Source: Streptomyces nojiriensis
GTDB lineage: Bacteria; Actinomycetota; Actinomycetes; Streptomycetales; Streptomycetaceae
Direction of reading: 5' to 3'
NCBI RefSeq assembly: GCF_017639205.1
Contig: NZ_CP071139.1
Location: 7,253,501 to 7,317,500 of the forward strand
Length of the DNA stretch: 64,000 nt
The notes beneath the pieces were generated by a model. The model did no database searches, had not been told where the DNA came from, and saw nothing but the letters and a program-made list of their open reading frames with translations. Both the position numbers and the translations under genes were made by a program. The stretch's first letter is position 1. Every line of letters begins with the position of its first letter. Below, in pieces: positions 33,137 to 39,447 of the stretch.

Positions 33137-34363
33137 GTGGCGGGGATGCAGCGCACGGCGACGGAGGGCCGCGGCCCGGTCCGGTACGGCCCGCCCGCCC
33201 CCCAGCCCGGCCTGCCGGTGCTCCCCGAGCTGGTCTCCGTCCTCGCCGCGGCCGCCGGACGCGCGGCCCCCGAGCCCCCCGGCGGCGGCGAGGCCGTACG
33301 CGAGGCCGCCTGCCGGCACTGGGGGCGGCGCGGGCTCGCCACCCCGCCCGAGAACGTGGCCGCGGGCCCCGGAGCCCCCGCGCTGCTCCTGGCCCTGCTC
33401 GGCGCCTACGGCGGGGACGTGATGCTGCCCCGGCCCTGTCCCGCCTGGTGGACCCCACAGGTCCGGCTGCTGGGACGGCGGGCCTACCACGTGCCGACCC
33501 CGGCCGAGTGCGGCGGAGTGCCCGACCCCTACGCCCTGCTGGAGACCGTCCGGCGGGTGCGCGCCGAGGGCGGTGACCCGCGCGTGCTGCTGCTGTCGGT
33601 CGCCGACGACCCCACCGCGACCGTGCCGCCGCCCGAGATGCTGCGCGAGGCCTGCGAGGCCGCCGAATCCGCCGGACTGTTCGTCGTCAGCGACGAGAGC
33701 TGGCGCGACACCGTCCACCGGCCCCACGACACCCTGGTCCTGAGCCCCGCCGAGATGCTCCCCGAGCAGGCGGCCGTCCTCATCGACCTGGCCGGTGCGA
33801 TGCTGCCGGCCGGCTGGCCCGCCGCCGTCGTCCGCTTCCCCGACACCCCGCGCGGGACCTGGCTGCGCGCCCGTACCCTCGACGTCCTCACCGCCACCGG
33901 GGCGATGGTCGCCGGACCCGTCGCGGGGGCCGCCGCGCACGCCCTCGACGAACCCGACGCCGTCGCCGGGCGCGCGTACGCCGCCGCGGCCCTGCACGGG
34001 GTGGTGGCCGCTGCCGCACACCGCCGGCTGCTGGAGGCAGGGGCGCTGGCCCGGCCCCCGCAGGCCGGCCGGCACCTGTACGTCGACCTCACCCCGCTGC
34101 GCGCCGGACTCGCCCGGCACGGGGTCGGCGACGCGATGGAACTGGAGGACTGGCTCGGCGGCCGGCTCGGCGCGCCCACGCCCGGCGGGCAGCGGTTCGC
34201 CGACGAACTGGGCGCGCTGCGCGTGCGGTTGTCCACCGGTCCGCTGCTGGGCGCCACCCCGCAGGAACGGCTGGCCGCGCTCACCGCCCGCGATCCGCTG
34301 GCGCTCCCGCACGTACGCGACTCCCTTGAACTCCTCGGATCAGTGCTGGCCGGGCTGGCCTGA
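33137..34363 (+). CDS. Aminotransferase class I/II-fold protein lacking any lysine
   Basis: 408 residues with recognisable fold type I features: AGPGAPALLLALLGAYGGD (cofactor-phosphate region, about 76-94), VADDPTATVPPPEMLREACEAAESAGLFVVSDESW (about 155-189, including the Asp that contacts the pyridine nitrogen). Where the Schiff-base lysine should follow, the sequence is IDLAGAMLPAGWPAAVV (about 216-232), and no Lys occurs anywhere in the protein. It cannot form the normal internal aldimine and is probably a pseudo-enzyme or uses the fold differently. GTG start at 33137, with an ATG at 33146 as alternative. The next gene begins 31 bp downstream. Confidence 0.82.
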   Translation: MAGMQRTATEGRGPVRYGPPAPQPGLPVLPELVSVLAAAAGRAAPEPPGGGEAVREAACRHWGRRGLATPPENVAAGPGAPALLLALLGAYGGDVMLPRPCPAWWTPQVRLLGRRAYHVPTPAECGGVPDPYALLETVRRVRAEGGDPRVLLLSVADDPTATVPPPEMLREACEAAESAGLFVVSDESWRDTVHRPHDTLVLSPAEMLPEQAAVLIDLAGAMLPAGWPAAVVRFPDTPRGTWLRARTLDVLTATGAMVAGPVAGAAAHALDEPDAVAGRAYAAAALHGVVAAAAHRRLLEAGALARPPQAGRHLYVDLTPLRAGLARHGVGDAMELEDWLGGRLGAPTPGGQRFADELGALRVRLSTGPLLGATPQERLAALTARDPLALPHVRDSLELLGSVLAGLA

Positions 34364-34394
34364 CCACCCGACCCCGGTGAACGGAGACTTCGCG

Positions 34395-35534
34395 ATGAGG
34401 GACCGGACGGACACCGCCGCCCCCGCCCCCGCCACTTCCCCCGCCCCCGCCACTTCCCCTGCCCCCGCCCCTTCGCCCGGCTCCGCACCCGGCCTCGCCG
34501 CAGCCGCGCCCGAGCGTGCGTCCGCGCCGCCGCGCCCGCTCGGTGGACACCGCCGCTGGCCCCGCTCGTTCGCGGACCGGCTGACCACCCCGCTCCCCGG
34601 GGTCCGCGGCTACGCCCGCCTCGCCCGCGAGGGCGCCTTCCGGCCCGGCCCCGAAGGCCTGCGGGGCATTCCCGACCTGCCGTACGAGCCCGGCCCGCTG
34701 CCCCCCGCGCCCCCCGGCAGCGTCTGCGTCACCTGGGCCGGACACGCCAGCTGGGTCCTGCGGACCGGCGGGCTGACCGTACTGACCGACCCGGTCTGGT
34801 CCCGGCGGATCCTCGGCACCCCGGCCCGGCTGACCCCGGTCGGCGTGCGCTGGGCGGACCTGCCGCCGGTGGACGCGGTGGTCATCAGTCACAACCACTA
34901 CGACCACCTCGACGCCCCCACCCTCAAGCGGCTGCCCCGGCACACGCCCCTCTTCGTACCGGCGGGCCTGGCCGGCTGGTTCCGCCGCCGCGGCTTCACC
35001 CGGGTCACCGACCTCGACTGGTGGGAATCGGCCGAACTGGGCGGCGTACGCTTCGAGTTCGTCCCAGCCCACCACTGGTCGAAGCGGTCGCTGATCGACA
35101 CCTGCAGGTCCCTGTGGGGCGGCTGGATCCTCACCGACACCCTGAGTGCGGTGCCGCGGAGGCTCTACTTCGCGGGCGACACGGGCTACGGGCACTGGTT
35201 CGGTGAGATCGGCCGCCGCCACCCCGGCATCGACCTCGCCCTCCTGCCCGTCGGCGCGTACGCCCCGCGCTGGTGGCTCGGCGACGTCCACGCCGACCCG
35301 GAGGAAGCCGTCCAAGCCTGCCTCGACCTCGGTGCCCGCCGGATGGCCCCCATGCACTGGGCCGCCTTCGTCCTCTCCGCCGAGCCGGTCATGGAACCCC
35401 TGCACCGCACCCAGGCGGCCTGGCACCGGGCCGGCCTGCCGCGCGAGGACCTCTGGGACCTGCCGATCGGCGCCTCCCGCACGCTGCCCCCCGAGGCGGC
35501 CGGCAGCGGGGCAGGGGGCGGGGCCGGCGAGTGA
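34395..35534 (+). CDS. Metallo-beta-lactamase-fold hydrolase (NAPE-PLD/UlaG-like)
   Basis: 379 residues. A low-complexity Ala-Pro-Ser-Thr N-terminus (first about 45 residues) precedes an MBL domain with WAGHASWVLRTGG near 115, the zinc motif ISHNHYDHLDAPTL near 157 and further ligands in FVPAHHWSKRS and YFAGDTGYGHWF. The overall order matches N-acyl-phosphatidylethanolamine phospholipase D-like and related lactonase-like enzymes; the substrate is uncertain. It is 31 bp downstream of the lysine-free aminotransferase gene and probably in the same operon. Confidence 0.85.
   Translation: MRDRTDTAAPAPATSPAPATSPAPAPSPGSAPGLAAAAPERASAPPRPLGGHRRWPRSFADRLTTPLPGVRGYARLAREGAFRPGPEGLRGIPDLPYEPGPLPPAPPGSVCVTWAGHASWVLRTGGLTVLTDPVWSRRILGTPARLTPVGVRWADLPPVDAVVISHNHYDHLDAPTLKRLPRHTPLFVPAGLAGWFRRRGFTRVTDLDWWESAELGGVRFEFVPAHHWSKRSLIDTCRSLWGGWILTDTLSAVPRRLYFAGDTGYGHWFGEIGRRHPGIDLALLPVGAYAPRWWLGDVHADPEEAVQACLDLGARRMAPMHWAAFVLSAEPVMEPLHRTQAAWHRAGLPREDLWDLPIGASRTLPPEAAGSGAGGGAGE
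34418..34470 (+). repeat. Short tandem repeat encoding a Pro-Ala-Thr-Ser linker
   Basis: About three imperfect copies of an 18-bp unit encoding (P-A-P-A-T-S) near the N-terminus of the MBL-fold gene. Copy number could vary without breaking the frame because the unit is a multiple of three. Confidence 0.6.
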
Positions 35535-35550
35535 CGCGGCCCTCGCCGGC

Positions 35551-36012
35551 TCAGTGGTGCCAGGCCTGCCCGCCCACGTTGCGGATGAACCGCTGGAGCA
35601 CCTTGAGGGTGATCAGGTACTCCTCGTCGGAGATCCCCGCGTGCCGCTCGTCCCACAGGTCCGCCTGCAGGGCCACGGCCTTGTCGAGGAACTCCCGCCC
35701 CTCGGGGGTCATCTCCAGGCGCCCTTCGGCGTCCTGGGTGATCCAGCCCAGGACGATGACCGTGTCGATCTCCTCGGACAGCGCCTCCTCGCCCACCGCG
35801 AGGTACCCCCGCAGGGTCTCGGTCACCCCGTCCCGGGTCCTGACCTCGTCGCCCGCCAGGGCCACCCGGGACAGGATCCACCACTGGGGCTGGGTGGTGC
35901 CGAGCCCGGCGAGTGCGCCCCGGGTGCGGCTCACGATCGCGTCGTAGGCGGCCCAGCTCCAGTAGCCGATGGGCTGGCGGATCAGTTCGGCGTCGTCGTG
36001 CGAGTACTCCAT
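35551..36012 (-). CDS. MarR-family transcriptional regulator
   Basis: 153 residues. Winged-helix core about residues 30-115 (LAGLGTTQPQWWILSRVALAG; TVIVLGWITQDAEGRLEMTPEGREFLDKA), flanked by dimerisation helices; the C-terminus is AWHH. ATG at 36012 with a GGGGAG site. A promoter with SoxR-type architecture lies 48 bp upstream, so expression is predicted to answer redox-cycling compounds through SoxR. Target genes of this regulator are not evident; the two metabolic genes just downstream are convergent. Confidence 0.87.
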   Translation of the reverse strand: MEYSHDDAELIRQPIGYWSWAAYDAIVSRTRGALAGLGTTQPQWWILSRVALAGDEVRTRDGVTETLRGYLAVGEEALSEEIDTVIVLGWITQDAEGRLEMTPEGREFLDKAVALQADLWDERHAGISDEEYLITLKVLQRFIRNVGGQAWHH

Positions 36013-36059
36013 GGCGGATCAACTCCCCGTTCGCGGTGCAGCGTGGTGCGCTCCCCAAG

Positions 36060-36090
36060 ACCCTATGAACTCAAGCGCACTTGAGGTCCA
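36060..36090 (-). promoter_or_regulatory. SoxR-type promoter of the marR gene
   Basis: Minus strand: TGGACC (36090-36085), 19-nt spacer, TAGGGT (36065-36060). The over-long 19-nt spacer is filled by the dyad CTCAAGTGCGCTTGAG (36085-36070). Known SoxR boxes, e.g. at soxS, have the same CTCAAG-N4-CTTGAG core, the same 19-nt spacer and the same distance from dyad to -10. MerR-family activators need this arrangement. Confidence 0.8.
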
Positions 36091-36250
36091 GCCCCCCGAC
36101 GGGACCTGTCCCGATCCCGCCCCTGCGGGGGTGCGGCCGGACGATCCGCCGGACGTGCCGCAGCCGTGAACTCCCGGGCTTCGACCCCTTCATCGGCCAC
36201 GGCCCGGACGACGGCTCACGCTCACCGGCCCGGGCCTTCGCTCTCCGGGG

Positions 36251-36279
36251 CATCGGAGTGGCCGTCGGACGCTCCGATG
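36251..36279. repeat. Inverted repeat in the marR-NHL intergenic region
   Basis: Perfect 8-bp arms CATCGGAG (36251-36258) and CTCCGATG (36272-36279), 13-nt loop. It lies about 34 bp upstream of the TAGGGT box (36313-36318) of the NHL gene and could be an operator. The rest of this 357-bp region shows only the two promoters. Confidence 0.45.
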
Positions 36280-36312
36280 GCGTGGCTCCCGCGCCGGTGC
36301 CCGGCGCTTCCT

Positions 36313-36318
36313 AGGGTC
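36313..36318 (+). promoter_or_regulatory. -10 box of the NHL-repeat gene
   Basis: TAGGGT 51 nt before the GTG at 36370; the leader carries AGGTGG before the start codon. No convincing -35 hexamer. Confidence 0.45.
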
Positions 36319-36369
36319 GGCGGGGGTACGGCACGAGCCGGCCGACCGTCCGGATCAGGTGGGTGAGTC

Positions 36370-37317
36370 GTGGAACGCATGACGGCCGAGTCACGAACGC
36401 ACGCGCCTGCGGCCGTCCGGCGGTGGACCCGGCGACTGGCCGCCGCCGTGGCGCTGCTGATGCTCTGCGCGCTCCCCGCGGGCGCGGTCGGCGCCGCGCA
36501 GCCCGGTGACGTGCGGTCGCCCGCCGGGCCGCCCCTGTACGTGTCCGACTACGGCAACAACCGGGTGGTGGCCCTGCCCGCGGCCGGCGGCGACCAGAGC
36601 ACCGTCCCCCTCGACGGCCTGGTGCGGCCGACCGGGCTGGCCTGGGACGCCGCGGGCCGGCTCTACGTCTCCGACACCGGCAACAACCGGGTGCTCGTGC
36701 TGCCCCCGAACGGCGGGGAGCAGGTCGTCGTTCCCACCAGCGGCCTGTCGCGCCCGCTGGGGCTCGCCGTCGACCCGGCCGGGAACCTGTACATCGCCGA
36801 CAGCTTCAACGACCGGATCGTGAAGGTGCCGGCCGGCGGTGGGGACCAGACGACCGTGCCCACCGCCGGGCTGCTGCACCCCTGGGGGCTGGCGTGGGCG
36901 CCCGGCGGGGAGCTGTACGTCTCCGACTTCGTCAACGACCGCGTCGTCAAGGTGGCCGTGGACGGGAGCGGCCAGAGCACCGTGCCCGCCACCGGACTCT
37001 CCCAGCCCACCGGGCTGGCCCCGAACGCCGCCGGTGACCTCTACATCGCCGACAGCGGCAACAACCGCGTGGTGAAGGTGGCCGCGGGCAGCGGTGCGCA
37101 GAGCACGGTGCCCACCACGGGCCTCAGCTCCCCGCTGGGCCTCGCGCTCGACGGCTCCGGCAGCCTCTACGTGGCCGACGGCTTCAACAACCGGGTGGTA
37201 CGGGTCCGCGAGACGGGGGGCGGACAGGTCACGGTCGGCTTCACCGGGCTCAACACGCCGACGGGCCTCGCGTTCCCACCGGCCGGCGCACGGCCGCCGC
37301 ACGGCCGGGACCGGTAA
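36370..37317 (+). CDS. Secreted NHL-repeat beta-propeller protein
   Basis: 315 residues. Sec signal peptide: arginine-rich start, hydrophobic core AAAVALLMLCALPAGAVGA (about 26-45) and cleavage near GAA-QP. The mature part is six NHL blades, each with the pattern LYVSDYGNNRVVALP, LYVSDTGNNRVLVLP, LYIADSFNDRIVKVP and so on, spaced about 42 residues. It is identical in design to the extracellular sensor domain of PknD-type Ser/Thr kinases, but no kinase or membrane anchor is present here. Six blades can close a propeller that binds protein or polymer ligands. GTG at 36370, or ATG at 36379. Confidence 0.87.
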   Translation: MERMTAESRTHAPAAVRRWTRRLAAAVALLMLCALPAGAVGAAQPGDVRSPAGPPLYVSDYGNNRVVALPAAGGDQSTVPLDGLVRPTGLAWDAAGRLYVSDTGNNRVLVLPPNGGEQVVVPTSGLSRPLGLAVDPAGNLYIADSFNDRIVKVPAGGGDQTTVPTAGLLHPWGLAWAPGGELYVSDFVNDRVVKVAVDGSGQSTVPATGLSQPTGLAPNAAGDLYIADSGNNRVVKVAAGSGAQSTVPTTGLSSPLGLALDGSGSLYVADGFNNRVVRVRETGGGQVTVGFTGLNTPTGLAFPPAGARPPHGRDR

Positions 37318-37350
37318 GGCCCCGCAAGGCCCCGCAAGGCCCTGTAAAGG
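37309..37350. repeat. 10-bp tandem repeats at the 3' end of the NHL gene
   Basis: Two to three copies of CCGCAAGGCC directly after the NHL stop codon, in the 59-bp gap before the convergent DedA gene. No clear hairpin terminator. Confidence 0.5.
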
Positions 37351-37376
37351 CAGGCCGGAAGGTGGTGCGGGCCGGC

Positions 37377-38006
37377 TCAGGGCGGCGGCCGCAGGCGGCG
37401 CCGGAGCGAGGGCCCCGCGCTGATCGCGAGGGCCAGGCCGACCACCAGGGCCACGCCCTTCCAGGGCTCCGCGAAGAGGGTGCCGCCCAGGATGCCGATC
37501 AGAGCGTACGTCGCCGCCCAGGCCAGGCAGGCCGGGGCGTCCCCGCGGGCGAAGCGGCGGAGCGGCATCTGCGCCAGGAGGCAGGCCAGCATCACCGGGA
37601 TCCGGCCCGCCGGGACCAGCCGCGAGAGGACCAGGACCAGTACCCCGTGCTCGTCGAGCCCCGCCCGCGCCTGCTCCAGCCGCTCCGGTGTGGCCCGGCC
37701 GCGCAGCGCCTCCAGCCAGCGCGAGCCGCCCCGTGAGCGCACCCCGCGCTGCCCGAGCCAGTACAGCGCCATGTCCCCGGTGAAGGCCGCCAGCGCCGAC
37801 ACCGCGAACACCAGCAGCACCCCGTAGGGCGGCGACTGGTGGTGGAAGGCCACCACCGCCGCCGAACCCACCAGCGCACCCGTCGGGATGACGGGTACCA
37901 GCGCACCCAGGGCCACCAGCAGGAACAGCGCCGGGTACCCCACCGCCTGCTGGGTGCTCTCCGGCGGTACCTGGCCGGCCGCCGCCGCGAGCTCGCGCCA
38001 CGTCAC
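37377..38006 (-). CDS. DedA/VTT-family membrane protein
   Basis: 209 residues with five or six hydrophobic segments. The VTT core includes VPVIPTGALVGSAAVVA, FAVSALAAFTGDMALYWLG and SRLVPAGRIPVMLACLLA (the G/F-x-x-x-R-x-x-P-x-x-R-like amphipathic motif). DedA proteins include lipid scramblases or undecaprenyl-phosphate translocases; which applies is not decidable. Its GTG start overlaps the stop of the MBL-fold gene (GTGA), so the two are translationally coupled. Confidence 0.82.
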   Translation of the reverse strand: MTWRELAAAAGQVPPESTQQAVGYPALFLLVALGALVPVIPTGALVGSAAVVAFHHQSPPYGVLLVFAVSALAAFTGDMALYWLGQRGVRSRGGSRWLEALRGRATPERLEQARAGLDEHGVLVLVLSRLVPAGRIPVMLACLLAQMPLRRFARGDAPACLAWAATYALIGILGGTLFAEPWKGVALVVGLALAISAGPSLRRRLRPPP

Positions 38007-38779
38007 GGCAGCCGCACCCGCTCGCCGTGCTGCGGCACCCGCACGGTCACCTTGGGCGCCAGCTGCCGTGCGAGCCGCTCGAACTCCTCGCCCGGCGCGT
38101 GGAATTCATGCGGCCGGACCGCGTCCAGCCCCACGGGCCAGTACGTCCCGTAGTGCACCGGGACCGCCGCCGCGGGCGCCAGCCGGGTCAGCGCCCGCGC
38201 CGCCCGCCCCGCGTCCAGGTGCCCGGGGCCGAGGTACGGCCCCCAGCCGCCCACCGGCAGCAGGGCCACGTCCACCGGCCCGACCTCCTCGGCCATCGTG
38301 TCGAACAGCCCGGTGTCCCCGGCGAAGTAGGTCCGCGCCGCGCCCCGCACCACGTACCCGAGCGCCGGGCACAGGTGCGGCCCGAACGGCAGCCGGCGTC
38401 CGTCGTGCCGTGCGCCGACCGCCCGGATCCGGACGCCGTCCCGTACGGGGACCTCCTCGCCCGGCACCACCTCCGTCACGGCCAGCCCGCGCAGCCCGGC
38501 GACCCGTGCCAGCCCCGGCACGGCCCGGCGCGCCCCGCGCGGCACGACCAGCCGGGTGCCGGGCGCGAGCCGGGCCAGCGACGGCAGGTGCAGGTGGTCG
38601 GCGTGCAGATGGGAGACCAGCACCACGTCGGCCACCGCCGCCTCGGGCGGGGGCACCGCACCGCGGCGCCGCCGCAGGTGCGCGAGCCGCCGCGCGAACA
38701 GCGGGTCCGTGAGCAGCCGGACCCCGGAGTCCTCGACGGTGCACGTGGCATGGCCCCACCAGGTGATCTCCACCGGCAC
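38003..38779 (-). CDS. UlaG-like metallo-beta-lactamase-fold hydrolase
   Basis: 258 residues. EITWWGHATCTVEDSGVRLL at the start, zinc motif VSHLHADHLHLPSL near 57-66, a further His in GARHDGRRLPFG, and FAGDTGLFDTM (bridging Asp) near 160, all in the order of the UlaG/YtnP-like Zn hydrolase clan. GTG start at 38779 after a strong GGGAGGGAGG site. Followed by a coupled DedA gene, suggesting a joint role in lipid or cell-envelope metabolism (inference). Confidence 0.85.
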   Translation of the reverse strand: MPVEITWWGHATCTVEDSGVRLLTDPLFARRLAHLRRRRGAVPPPEAAVADVVLVSHLHADHLHLPSLARLAPGTRLVVPRGARRAVPGLARVAGLRGLAVTEVVPGEEVPVRDGVRIRAVGARHDGRRLPFGPHLCPALGYVVRGAARTYFAGDTGLFDTMAEEVGPVDVALLPVGGWGPYLGPGHLDAGRAARALTRLAPAAAVPVHYGTYWPVGLDAVRPHEFHAPGEEFERLARQLAPKVTVRVPQHGERVRLP

Positions 38780-38889
38780 CCGGACCTCCCTCCCTCACGC
38801 CCCGTTCACGAGCCTAGGGGGTGTCTGCCCCGTGCGGCCGCTCGGAACCGGATCTCGGCGGCCCCCTCCTCTACCGCGGAGTATCGGAG

Positions 38890-38895
38890 TAGGGT
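38890..38895 (+). promoter_or_regulatory. -10 box of a leaderless promoter
   Basis: TAGGGT ends 8 nt before the ATG at 38904; no ribosome-binding site is present. Confidence 0.55.
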
Positions 38896-38903
38896 CCGGC
38901 GGC

Positions 38904-39308
38904 ATGGAAGAGTTGCGCGTGGCCGCGATCACCAGCCTGGCCCCGCTCGAAGACCTCGACGCCGACCCCTTCGCCGTGGACACCCGCGGCCAGCACGCCA
39001 TGTGCGCGCGCTGGGCCGCCGACCGGGGCTACGTCGTGACCAGGCAGCTGCTGGTCTACGGGCTGCGCGCCGACCACTGCGGGCTCTGGTCCGACGTCGA
39101 CACCGGGCAGGTCGACCTCTTCGTCGCCGCCAACCACCGGGTGCTGGCCCGCGCGCTGCGCTCCGTCGAGGAGTTCACCGCCGAGTGCGAGCGGCGCGGC
39201 GTACGGCTGGAGACCGCCGGGGCCGAAGAGCCCCGGTACACCTCGGCGATGAAGGCCGAGGTGCACCGCAGGCTGTCCATGCCGACGGCCGGCTACGACG
39301 GCACCTGA
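38904..39308 (+). CDS. Small protein resembling a degenerate serine-recombinase catalytic domain
   Basis: 134 residues. The order of features recalls the resolvase/invertase catalytic fold: strand VAAITSLAP, then Q..C.RWAADRGYVV (the Q-x-x-x-C-x-x-x-A-x-x-x-GY pattern), a diverged second strand, GQVDLFVAANHRVLARAL (counterpart of the DVVVVWKLDRLSR stretch) and EFTAECERRGVRLETAG. The Tyr-x-Arg-x-Ser active-site motif is absent and there is no DNA-binding or zinc-ribbon domain. It may be a domesticated remnant with a structural or regulatory role. The similarity is by eye; an unrelated alpha/beta protein remains possible. Confidence 0.6.
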   Translation: MEELRVAAITSLAPLEDLDADPFAVDTRGQHAMCARWAADRGYVVTRQLLVYGLRADHCGLWSDVDTGQVDLFVAANHRVLARALRSVEEFTAECERRGVRLETAGAEEPRYTSAMKAEVHRRLSMPTAGYDGT

Positions 39309-39447
39309 CCGGCCCTCCGCGCCCGCTCCGCCCGCACCGATCCCGCCCGCCCCGCCACGCGCCCCCGCGCGCCGTCCGCTTCGCCCGACCGGGTGCGCCG
39401 GGCTGTGCGAGCCTGGAAGGCGGACGGGGCGCGCGGGAGGTGGCGGC

